From contig DAOWJX010000014.1 of assembly GCA_030640155.1 (NCBI GenBank), positions 1 to 8,973 of the forward strand: DNA of 8,973 bases, in the 5' to 3' direction. The notes beneath the pieces are model-generated. The model searched no databases and was not told the origin of the DNA. It worked only from the letters and a program-made list of their open reading frames with translations. Every line of letters begins with the position of its first letter. Within the stretch, counting starts at the first letter, position 1. Shown here one piece after another: positions 1 to 5,955 of this stretch. This DNA is from Candidatus Aegiribacteria sp. GTDB lineage: Bacteria > Fermentibacterota > Fermentibacteria > Fermentibacterales > JCC-6. The position numbers were made by a program, and so were the translations under genes.

Positions 1-8
1 AATAGAAA

Positions 9-34
9 GGACACGCACCAGAGCGTGCATGTCC
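9..34. repeat. Imperfect inverted repeat near window edge
   Basis: Arms GGACACGCAC (9-18) and GTGCATGTCC (25-34) can pair over 10 positions with one C-A mismatch, leaving a six-base loop. No T-run follows, so it is not a typical intrinsic terminator. A GC-rich tract, GGCCCGGCCCC, lies a little downstream at 69-79. The rest of 1-125 shows no convincing gene. The stretch could be an intergenic palindromic repeat or the 3' region of a gene outside the window; I cannot tell which. Confidence 0.5.
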
Positions 35-90
35 CCGTGGGGTGATGTTACCTTATGTTTAGATGTTAGGCCCGGCCCCTTTTGCTACGT

Positions 91-119
91 TTGGAAAGTT
101 CTATTCTTTCTTCTAGATT
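91..119 (+). promoter_or_regulatory. Possible promoter for the methyltransferase gene
   Basis: TTGGAA (91-96) and TAGATT (114-119) are 17 bases apart, and each matches four of six positions of the sigma-70 consensus. Transcription from this pair would start almost at the ATG at 126. That would explain the lack of a Shine-Dalgarno sequence, but matches this weak also occur by chance. Confidence 0.25.
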
Positions 120-125
120 ACACGA

Positions 126-911
126 ATGACGAAAAGAGCATCTGAGCGGAAACACTGGGACGATTTCTGGAGAAGGGATCGTGACCTTGACGAGATCTAC
201 GATAACGACGGACGCATTCCCATGGAGATCTGCAAACGGATGGATGTTCAGGGATTGGTTGTCATGGAAGTCGGGGCAGCGACAGCGAGGGACAGTGTGG
301 CTCTGGCTCTGGATGGAGCCGTAGCAATTGCTCTTGACTACTCCGATGAGGCTCTCAGGCTTGCTCATCTGACCGCTAAAAGGGCTGGAGCAACTCTTTT
401 TCTCGTATGCGGAGATGCACTGGCGCTTCCATTCAGAGATTGCTCTCTTGATCTCGTGTTTCATCAGGGTGTACTGGAACATTTCCGCGATCCTTCCCTG
501 CTCCTGAATGAGAACACAAGAGTGCTGAAAAAGGACGGTACCGTACTGGTTGACGTTCCTCAAACACTCCACATCTATACTGTAATCAAGAAAACACTGA
601 TAGCTTTCAACGCATGGTTCGCCGGATGGGAAACTCAGTTCACTCCGCGAAGCCTCTCGAAACTGCTGCAGGAAGCAGGACTTGAACCCACAGGTGTCTA
701 TGGAAGATTCTTTTCACCATCTCTCGCGTACAGAATGTTCAGAGAGGTTCTTATGAAAGTGGGAATAAAACTTCCTTTAAGACCGGTTCTAATTCCGCCT
801 GTTCACAGACTTAGAACCAGAATCAGAACATGCATTGAGAATTCCTCACTCGGTCCGAAATTCGGCTACATAGTTGGGGCATTCGCGATAAAAAAGAAAG
901 ACAGCAGCTGA
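126..911 (+). CDS. Class I SAM-dependent methyltransferase
   Basis: This 261-residue protein is a probable cytoplasmic methyltransferase of the Methyltransf_11/25 type, with an unknown acceptor. The SAM-binding core is visible in order. Motif I is MEVGAATARDS (47-57), with alanines where glycines are usual. The acidic end of strand 2 is LDYS (70-73), motif II is GDALALPF (96-103), and a post-core HQGVLEHF (113-120) is typical of the family. A later WETQFTPRSLSKLLQEAGL segment resembles the C-terminal helix of sugar- and lipid-associated methyltransferases. The ATG at 126 is the only reasonable start, because an in-frame TAG lies at 114; no Shine-Dalgarno sequence precedes it. The glycosyltransferase ATG follows after one base, so the two are probably co-translated and act on the same glycan or glycolipid. 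The fold is secure; the substrate is not visible. Confidence 0.85.
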   Translation: MTKRASERKHWDDFWRRDRDLDEIYDNDGRIPMEICKRMDVQGLVVMEVGAATARDSVALALDGAVAIALDYSDEALRLAHLTAKRAGATLFLVCGDALALPFRDCSLDLVFHQGVLEHFRDPSLLLNENTRVLKKDGTVLVDVPQTLHIYTVIKKTLIAFNAWFAGWETQFTPRSLSKLLQEAGLEPTGVYGRFFSPSLAYRMFREVLMKVGIKLPLRPVLIPPVHRLRTRIRTCIENSSLGPKFGYIVGAFAIKKKDSS

Positions 912-912
912 T

Positions 913-2010
913 ATGCGCCTGCTTGCGCTGAACTGGAGAGATCTCAGAAACCCTGAAACAGGGGGAGCGGAGATACACCTCCACGAGATTCTTAAAAGAG
1001 CGGTGCGAGAGGGTCACGAAGTTACCCAGATTTCCCAGGCTGTTCAGGGCCTCCCTTCCGAAGAGATCATGGACGGCGTTCGCATACTCCGCCATGGAAG
1101 AAGAAACACTTTCAACTTCACTCTCAGAAAATTTGCACTGTCCCTTGATATTGCGGCTAATTATGACCTTGTGATAGAGGACCTCTGCAAGATCCCGTTC
1201 TACAGTCCGAGATGGTCTCCAGTTCCAGTCCTTATAATTGTACCTCACCTTTTCGGCACTACCGCTTACCGTGAAGTGGCTTTACCGCTCGCTCTCTACG
1301 TCAATTTCATGGAATCATCCATTCCGAAGGTCTATCGTGGAAGCTCTTTCATAGCTATTTCGGATTCCACGAAGGATGATCTTATCAGAAGAGGTATAGA
1401 TGCCGGAAAAATATCCGTCATTCCCTGCGGAATCGATACTGACTTCTACTCACCCGGTGAGCCTGCCCCTGAGCCGGGAAGATTCCTCTACGTTGGAAGG
1501 CTGAAGAAATACAAAGGAGTACAGCTCATACTCGCAGCTCTCGCGCTTCTCCTTGAGGAAGGAAAAGACTACACTCTAACCGTACTGGGCTCAGGGGATT
1601 ACGAAAGTGAGTTGAAGAAACTCACAAAAAGATTGAATATTGATGATAAGGTGACTTTTGAAGGATTTGTATCACAGGACCGTAAACTTTACTGGCTTAG
1701 AAAAGCCTGGGCTGCGGTATTCGCGTCGGAGAAAGAAGGCTGGGGACTGACTGTCATCGAAGCAAACGCCTGCGGTACACCTGTAATCGCGAGCGACAGC
1801 GACGGGCTCAGAGACTCGGTCCGTAATGGCGAAACAGGTCTGCTGGTTCCTCATGGAAACGTAGAGAAACTTGCGGCAGCTATGCATAAGCTTGCTGGAG
1901 ACAAGACCCTCCGGGAAAAGCTTGCGAAACACGGAGTAGAATGGGCAGATGGATTCAACTGGGACAGCACTGCCAGCAGAGTAATCAAAATTATGAAACA
2001 GATTAAATAG
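913..2010 (+). CDS. Family 4 glycosyltransferase (GT-B fold)
   Basis: This 365-residue protein is of normal length for a retaining GT4 enzyme, which transfers a sugar from a nucleotide-sugar donor to a glycan or lipid acceptor at the inner membrane face. The N-terminal acceptor domain begins MRLLALNWRD and holds the GGAE loop (17-20). The domain linker carries FIAISDSTKDDLIRRGI and VIPCGIDTDFYSP (about 146-181). The donor domain starts at FLYVGRLKKYKG (191-202). The conserved E-x7-E element is seen in EGWGLTVIEANACGTPVI, with Glu275 and Glu283. No membrane segment is visible. The ATG lies one base after the methyltransferase stop with no clear ribosome site of its own, so coupling is likely. 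The stop codon falls inside a palindrome at 2005-2025. The donor and acceptor sugars cannot be read from the sequence. Confidence 0.93.
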   Translation: MRLLALNWRDLRNPETGGAEIHLHEILKRAVREGHEVTQISQAVQGLPSEEIMDGVRILRHGRRNTFNFTLRKFALSLDIAANYDLVIEDLCKIPFYSPRWSPVPVLIIVPHLFGTTAYREVALPLALYVNFMESSIPKVYRGSSFIAISDSTKDDLIRRGIDAGKISVIPCGIDTDFYSPGEPAPEPGRFLYVGRLKKYKGVQLILAALALLLEEGKDYTLTVLGSGDYESELKKLTKRLNIDDKVTFEGFVSQDRKLYWLRKAWAAVFASEKEGWGLTVIEANACGTPVIASDSDGLRDSVRNGETGLLVPHGNVEKLAAAMHKLAGDKTLREKLAKHGVEWADGFNWDSTASRVIKIMKQIK

Positions 2011-2025
2011 TGACAGGCACTATTT
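2005..2025. repeat. Palindrome at convergent gene ends, possible terminator (copy 1)
   Basis: A perfect 8-base stem, AAATAGTG (2005-2012) and CACTATTT (2018-2025), encloses loop ACAGG. The TAG in the left arm (2008-2010) is the stop of the plus-strand glycosyltransferase. On the minus strand, the TAG read from 2022 to 2020 is the stop of the membrane-protein gene. The plus-strand transcript continues into T-rich TTTTTCTTCT, so it may act as a weak intrinsic terminator. The stem is AT-rich and not very stable. An exact reverse-complement copy is at 3160-3180. Confidence 0.7.
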
Positions 2026-2361
2026 TTCTTCTGATTTACCAGTTCGATAGATGCGCCTGAAGTTCAGAAACGCGGTAATCAGAGCAAAGAGCGCAACCCC
2101 GCCCATAATTACAGCCAACATATGCCAGGGAGCTTCTGCTGCCTTGCGAACGTCGATGATATTCAGGGCAGTATGTATCCATATCGGGACTGTAATAGAA
2201 ATACTCACTGCAAGAATCATATCCGACCATTTTTTCCGAACCAGGAGCAAGAGGGGAAGAGCGACAAAGAGATATTTCAGGATCGTCTCTCCAGCACGGC
2301 CATAATGTGCTCCTGCCAGAAGAAGGGCAATAATTGTCATTACAATCCGGAGTATGTTCAT
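2020..2361 (-). CDS. Small four-helix integral membrane protein, unknown function
   Basis: This 113-residue protein is one I do not recognise. Hydrophobicity suggests four transmembrane helices, at about residues 2-18, 27-42, 48-68 and 79-99. Short basic turns (VRKKW at 41-45, VRK at 71-73) separate some of them. A charged tail, FRRIYRTGKSEEK, is probably cytoplasmic. The ATG at 2361 has only a weak purine-rich stretch upstream (GAAAGAAG). The gene is 60 bases downstream of the metallophosphoesterase on the same strand, so it is probably the last gene of the operon. It converges on the glycosyltransferase with nine bases between stops, inside a palindrome. The open frame and clean helix pattern support a real gene, but no function can be assigned. 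Confidence 0.7.
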   Translation of the reverse strand: MNILRIVMTIIALLLAGAHYGRAGETILKYLFVALPLLLLVRKKWSDMILAVSISITVPIWIHTALNIIDVRKAAEAPWHMLAVIMGGVALFALITAFLNFRRIYRTGKSEEK

Positions 2362-2421
2362 GATGACTTCTTTCTATTCAAAAGATTCCCGGGATGTTCT
2401 CCATGCCTTCGCTTCAGTTGA

Positions 2422-3132
2422 TCAGCGTCCTTTGTACAGCCTTTCCCACAGGATTGCAGGAAGCATTGCGTTCCTTATTTTCTCCACCGCGGAATCGATG
2501 TCATACTCCACTCTGCGATGCTCCCATGTTCGTCTTTCAGTATCTATAAGAAGGTAGGCTGCTCTGGGATCTCTATCTCTCGGCTGCCCGACACTTCCTG
2601 CATTAACAAGCCGAATCTGAGAGAAATCCCCTTTCGCGGAATCCGTGTAGTTTCCATCTGCTGTCCAGCAGCCGGGAAGGTGAGTATGTCCTATAAGTGA
2701 AATGGAATCGGATCTTGCGCTGACAGAACTCATGGCCTGCCCGGGTCTGAGAACGTATACCCAGCTCTCCGGGTCCGCTGGAAAGCTGTGGCACAGGAAG
2801 AATTCATCGAACTCAGCTGAGTATGGCAGTGAGGAAAGCCATACCTTATCCTTATCTGAAAGTACTGTACTCGTCCATATCAGCGCTGAAGCTCCCGGTC
2901 TGTTGAACATGTCCAGAGGTGTTCTTTCAACCACTCCTGCATCGTGATTACCGGATACGACAATATCACAGACATCTCGAACCTTCTCGATGCACCTGGA
3001 TGGCTCAGCTCCGTATCCGACGATATCTCCAAGGCAGAATGTCGCGGATGCCTTCGATCCCGGGGGATCAGCCAGAACAGCTTCAAGCGCGTCAAAGTTA
3101 CTGTGTATATCCGAGATTATTCTTATGAGCAT
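2422..3132 (-). CDS. Calcineurin-like metallophosphoesterase, YfcE-like
   Basis: This 236-residue cytoplasmic protein is a probable dinuclear-metal phosphoesterase. All the hallmark motifs are present: SDIHSN with Asp8 and His10, LGDIVGYG with Asp36, GNHD with Asn62 and His63, CHS with His115, and GHTHLP with His149 and His151. The C-terminal signature NAGSVGQPRDRDPRAAYLLID is typical of the Metallophos_2 group of small phosphodiesterases and phosphatases. The ATG at 3132 is preceded by GAGG with six bases of spacing. It lies downstream of nusB across a 58-base gap that contains a palindromic repeat, so expression may be partly separated from the rib genes. The in vivo substrate (cyclic or dinucleotide, sugar phosphate or other) is not visible. 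The enzyme class is certain; the role is open. Confidence 0.92.
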   Translation of the reverse strand: MLIRIISDIHSNFDALEAVLADPPGSKASATFCLGDIVGYGAEPSRCIEKVRDVCDIVVSGNHDAGVVERTPLDMFNRPGASALIWTSTVLSDKDKVWLSSLPYSAEFDEFFLCHSFPADPESWVYVLRPGQAMSSVSARSDSISLIGHTHLPGCWTADGNYTDSAKGDFSQIRLVNAGSVGQPRDRDPRAAYLLIDTERRTWEHRRVEYDIDSAVEKIRNAMLPAILWERLYKGR

Positions 3133-3156
3133 TTGAGACCTCTTGGAGCCTAAAGG

Positions 3157-3199
3157 AATAAATAGTGCCTGTCACTATTTATTGTGGCTGTCACTGTTT
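3157..3199. repeat. Palindromic repeat copy 2 with a degenerate tandem half-copy
   Basis: An 11-base perfect stem, AATAAATAGTG (3157-3167) and CACTATTTATT (3173-3183), encloses loop CCTGT. Its central 21 bases (3160-3180) are the exact reverse complement of the palindrome at 2005-2025. A second unit follows: GTGGCTGTCACTGTTT (3184-3199) matches GTGCCTGTCACTATTT (3165-3180) at 14 of 16 positions and overlaps the nusB stop codon. On the minus strand the hairpin lies just after nusB, with only a short T-poor run beyond it, so it would be a weak terminator or attenuator at best. Confidence 0.75.
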
Positions 3200-3616
3200 T
3201 AGGTTGTCGAGGATTCCGTTCACAAAGCTGGCGGCTTCTTCCGAATCAAATGCCTTTGCCAGTTCAATGGCTTCATCTATCGCTACGGCAACAGGAGTCG
3301 GGGGTTCAAAATAATCCATTTCACCAAGAGCCTGTTCCAGTATCAACCGCGTCACAATATTCAGTCTGTCCAGTGTCCAGTTTTCCATAACTTCTTCGAT
3401 TCTGGAATCGATCTCTTCCCTGTTATGCTGAACGACTTTACCCAGGTCAGTTACCCAGACCCAGTCCTCAATCTCAAGTGGAACACCTATTCCCAATTCA
3501 TTATCCGAGAGGAAATCTCTCATGCTCTCCATGTTATCAGGAAGAGGTCTCATGTTGATTTCCGCCGCAAACCTGGCCTGAAGTAGAGCTTTACGGCCCC
3601 TGCTCCTTACACCCAT
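3191..3616 (-). CDS. nusB: Transcription antitermination factor NusB
   Basis: This 141-residue protein has the usual length and pattern of NusB, the all-helical factor that binds boxA RNA with NusE (ribosomal protein S10) and promotes antitermination in rRNA operons. The arginine-rich start RSRGRKALLQARFAAE matches the RNA-binding N-terminus. The core signature follows as W80-x3-R84 (WTLDRLNIVTRLILEQALGEM), then VAIDEAIELAKAF (111-123) and FVNGILDNL (131-139). The ATG at 3616 has AGGA about ten bases upstream, lying across the ribH stop. Only six bases separate it from ribH, so it is part of the rib operon; ribH-nusB adjacency is common in bacteria. The stop overlaps a degenerate copy of the palindromic repeat. 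Confidence 0.95.
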   Translation of the reverse strand: MGVRSRGRKALLQARFAAEINMRPLPDNMESMRDFLSDNELGIGVPLEIEDWVWVTDLGKVVQHNREEIDSRIEEVMENWTLDRLNIVTRLILEQALGEMDYFEPPTPVAVAIDEAIELAKAFDSEEAASFVNGILDNLKQ

Positions 3617-3622
3617 ATTCTG

Positions 3623-4141
3623 TTAATCCTGCTCCCCATCTAATGGAAGTTCCTCGTCACCGGACTCCTCAATGTCACTGATCAGATCGTAAAGACCGAT
3701 CATTTCAAGAGCCGTCATCGCTGCGTCAAAACCCTTGTTTCCTGATTTGGTTCCGGCTCTGTCTACTGCCTGCTCTACTGTATCCGCTGTGATAATACCG
3801 TAAATAACGGGTACATCCGACAGCATGGCAGACTGGGCAACACCTTTTGCGCTCTCCGATGAAACGTACTCGAAATGAGGAGTTTCTCCGCGAATGACCG
3901 CGCCCAAACAGATTACACAGTCGAAATTCCCCGTATCGGCCAATCGAACGGATACCGGCGGAATCTCCCATGCTCCCGGAACCCAGAAGACGTTGATATC
4001 ATCGGTTTCAACTCCGTGTCGTTCAAGGCAGTCCAGTGCGCCGTCAAGCAGTTTTTTTGTAATGAAATTGTTGAATCTGGATACAACTATGGCTGGTTTG
4101 ATCCCGTCACCATCCAGCTGACCTTCATGAATCCATGCCAT
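3623..4141 (-). CDS. ribH: 6,7-dimethyl-8-ribityllumazine synthase
   Basis: This enzyme condenses 5-amino-6-ribitylaminouracil with 3,4-dihydroxy-2-butanone 4-phosphate to give lumazine. Family landmarks from the chosen start are SRFNNFITKKLLDGAL (21-36), WVPGAWEIP (53-61), and LGAVIRGETPHFEYV (79-93) with His89 as the probable catalytic base. PVIYGIITADTVEQA and DRAGTKSGNKG follow. I chose the ATG at 4141, giving 172 residues, because GGAAGGAG lies six bases upstream. An adjacent ATG at 4144 would have only three bases of spacing, and a further upstream ATG at 4168 lies before the ribosome site. The protein runs about 15-20 residues past the usual end with an acidic tail (IEESGDEELPLDGEQD). 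The start overlaps the ribBA stop by 17 bases. Confidence 0.96.
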   Translation of the reverse strand: MAWIHEGQLDGDGIKPAIVVSRFNNFITKKLLDGALDCLERHGVETDDINVFWVPGAWEIPPVSVRLADTGNFDCVICLGAVIRGETPHFEYVSSESAKGVAQSAMLSDVPVIYGIITADTVEQAVDRAGTKSGNKGFDAAMTALEMIGLYDLISDIEESGDEELPLDGEQD

Positions 4142-5354
4142 CATCCACTCCTTCCAGTATATGCCCAAGTTTTTCTTTTTTAGTTCTCAGATAATGAACG
4201 TTCTCTTTGGTAGGGGTCACTTCTATCGGAACTCTTTCCGTGATTTCAAGACCGTATCCTCTCAACCCTACAATCTTTCTGGGATTGTTTGTCATCAGTC
4301 TTATAGATGATAATCCAAGATCAGCAAGAATCTGAGCGCCCGTCCCGTAATCCCGCAGATCTGCGGGAAATCCGAGTTCCTCGTTGGCTTCCACAGTATC
4401 AAGTCCGTGATCCTGCAGGTGGTAAGCCTTTATCTTGTTCGCAAGACCGATTCCACGCCCCTCCTGTGCCATGTAGAGAATTACTCCCACTCCATTTTCC
4501 TCGATCTTTCGCATGGCAGTGTGCAGCTGACTGCCGCAGTCACATCTGCGTGAGGCGAACACATCTCCGGTGAGGCATTGTGAATGAACTCTGGTAAGAA
4601 CATCCTTTTTGCCTGCCACTTCACCCTTTACCAGGGCTACATGTATATCCCCATCCGTTATACTCTCGAAAACATGCAGCTCAAAGGTTCCATATTCTGT
4701 GGGCAATGTGGAGATTGCTACCTCCCTGACAAGCTTTTCCGTTTTCCGACGGTAGAAAACAAGTTCTTCAACAGATGTCAGAACAAGCCCATGCTTCCTG
4801 GAGAATTCCAGTAACTGAGGGAGCCTGGCCATCGAACCATCAGGGTTCATTACTTCGCAGATTACTCCTGCAGGCTTGAGTCCTGCAAGCCTGGAAAGAT
4901 CCACTGCCGCCTCTGTATGACCTGTTCTGGAGAGAACACCTCCGGATTTGGCCGCCAGCGGGAAAATATGTCCTGGTCTGGCAAGATCTGATGATTTCGA
5001 GGATGGATCTATCGCTACAGCGATAGTTCTGGCACGGTCCCGAGCGGATATACCCGTAGAAACGCCCGAGGCAGCATCAATACTGACCATGAAGGCCGTC
5101 TCATGAAGAGAAGTATTCCTTGGAACCATCTCATGAATATCCAGCTTCTCCAGCATTGCGATTTCCATTGAAAGACAGATAAGCCCTCTTCCCTCCATAG
5201 CCATGAAGTTCACCGCATCAGCATCGCATTTCTCAGCGGCTATTATGAGGTCACCTTCATTCTCCCTGTTCTCGTCATCCACTACAACAACCATCTCTCC
5301 GTTGCGGATGGCTTCAATGGCTTCTTTCGCTTCTGCTATTTCGTTACTGTTCAA
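4125..5354 (-). CDS. ribBA: Bifunctional 3,4-DHBP synthase / GTP cyclohydrolase II
   Basis: This 409-residue fusion feeds both branches of riboflavin synthesis. Residues 1 to about 200 are the RibB domain, making 3,4-dihydroxy-2-butanone 4-phosphate from ribulose 5-phosphate. It shows the acidic metal loop VVDDENRENEGDL (24-36) and RTGHTEAAVDL (143-153) with His146. Residues from about 205 are the RibA domain, opening GTP and releasing formate and pyrophosphate. Its zinc ligands are Cys260, Cys271 and Cys273 (C-x10-C-x-C), followed by MAQEGRGIGLANKIKAYHLQDHG and LMTNNPRK. The start is TTG at 5354, with GAAGGA five bases upstream; no ATG occurs before residue 21, which is too close to the active-site loop. 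The start lies within the last codons of ribE, an 11-base overlap. Both domains look intact. Confidence 0.96.
   Translation of the reverse strand: MNSNEIAEAKEAIEAIRNGEMVVVVDDENRENEGDLIIAAEKCDADAVNFMAMEGRGLICLSMEIAMLEKLDIHEMVPRNTSLHETAFMVSIDAASGVSTGISARDRARTIAVAIDPSSKSSDLARPGHIFPLAAKSGGVLSRTGHTEAAVDLSRLAGLKPAGVICEVMNPDGSMARLPQLLEFSRKHGLVLTSVEELVFYRRKTEKLVREVAISTLPTEYGTFELHVFESITDGDIHVALVKGEVAGKKDVLTRVHSQCLTGDVFASRRCDCGSQLHTAMRKIEENGVGVILYMAQEGRGIGLANKIKAYHLQDHGLDTVEANEELGFPADLRDYGTGAQILADLGLSSIRLMTNNPRKIVGLRGYGLEITERVPIEVTPTKENVHYLRTKKEKLGHILEGVDDGMDS
4148..4155 (-). promoter_or_regulatory. Ribosome binding site for ribH
   Basis: On the minus strand GGAAGGAG lies within the 3' end of ribBA, six bases before the ATG at 4141. 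It decides between the two adjacent ATG codons at 4144 and 4141. Confidence 0.8.
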
Positions 5355-5955
5355 GATATTCCTTCAATCGTTCCGCATTTGATGCATTGATAATCTGTCT
5401 CTGTATATACTTGCCAATAATATCGTATTCCAGGTTTACGTGTGTGCCCGGTTTCCAGCTGCCTGCGGTTGTAACAGAAAGCGTTTCAGGAATAAGAACT
5501 GCTGAGAATCTTCCACTCATAAGAGATGCTACTGTAAGACTGATGCCGCTTACCGCCACAGACCCTCTCTCTACCAGCATCGAAGAAAAGAGGGAAGAGA
5601 ACGAGAACCAGATCGTAGTATCTCCTCCGGCTTTCTCAATCGAGAGAACCCTGGCGGTTTCATCTATATGACCGGTTACGATATGTCCGTGAAGCCGCTC
5701 CGATAACTGCATCGAACGCTCGATATTTACTTCCGTCCCCGGAAAATATCCAGGGATGATCGTCCTCGTTCGAGTATGGGGCGAAAAATGAAATGTAAGT
5801 TTATCGTCATTTACATTTGTTACGGTAAGACAGGAGCCGTCCACTGCGATACTGTCCCCTTTTGAAACATCACGTCCAATACTGGTCCGGACAACCAGGG
5901 TTTTCCCGGAAACAGAAACCACTCTACCCTTTACCTCAATCAGTCCAGTAAACAA
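5344..5955 (-). CDS. ribE: Riboflavin synthase, alpha-type
   Basis: This trimer-forming enzyme converts two lumazines into riboflavin and the pyrimidinedione product. Two lumazine-binding barrels are visible as an internal duplication. Repeat one has GDSIAVDGSCLTVT (33-46) and repeat two has RGSVAVSGISLTVA (130-143), with GHIVTGHID (90-98) between them and NLEYDIIGKYIQRQ near the end. I chose TTG at 5955, which gives 203 residues starting MFTGLIE, the canonical N-terminus of the family, with GGAGGG five bases upstream. A GTG two codons earlier (5961) touches that ribosome site and is unlikely. The gene overlaps the ribD stop by 20 bases and the ribBA start by 11, so it should be translationally coupled to both. 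The gene is also called ribC in some species. Confidence 0.95.
   Translation of the reverse strand: MFTGLIEVKGRVVSVSGKTLVVRTSIGRDVSKGDSIAVDGSCLTVTNVNDDKLTFHFSPHTRTRTIIPGYFPGTEVNIERSMQLSERLHGHIVTGHIDETARVLSIEKAGGDTTIWFSFSSLFSSMLVERGSVAVSGISLTVASLMSGRFSAVLIPETLSVTTAGSWKPGTHVNLEYDIIGKYIQRQIINASNAERLKEYLEQ
5360..5365 (-). promoter_or_regulatory. Ribosome binding site for ribBA
   Basis: On the minus strand GAAGGA precedes the TTG at 5354 by five bases (ATATC). It lies in the last codons of ribE and supports TTG as the ribBA start. Confidence 0.75.

Noticed and set aside
2..145. Plus-strand frame open from the window edge through the leader
   Set aside because: The translated residues look random, the frame runs across the inverted repeat and into the methyltransferase start in another frame, and nothing supports translation.
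66..572. Long minus-strand open frame opposite the methyltransferase
   Set aside because: It is antisense to a well-supported gene, has no family features, and is explained by codon composition on the other strand.
823..1248. Minus-strand open frame opposite the methyltransferase/glycosyltransferase junction
   Set aside because: It lies across two confirmed genes on the other strand and shows no recognisable motif or ribosome site.
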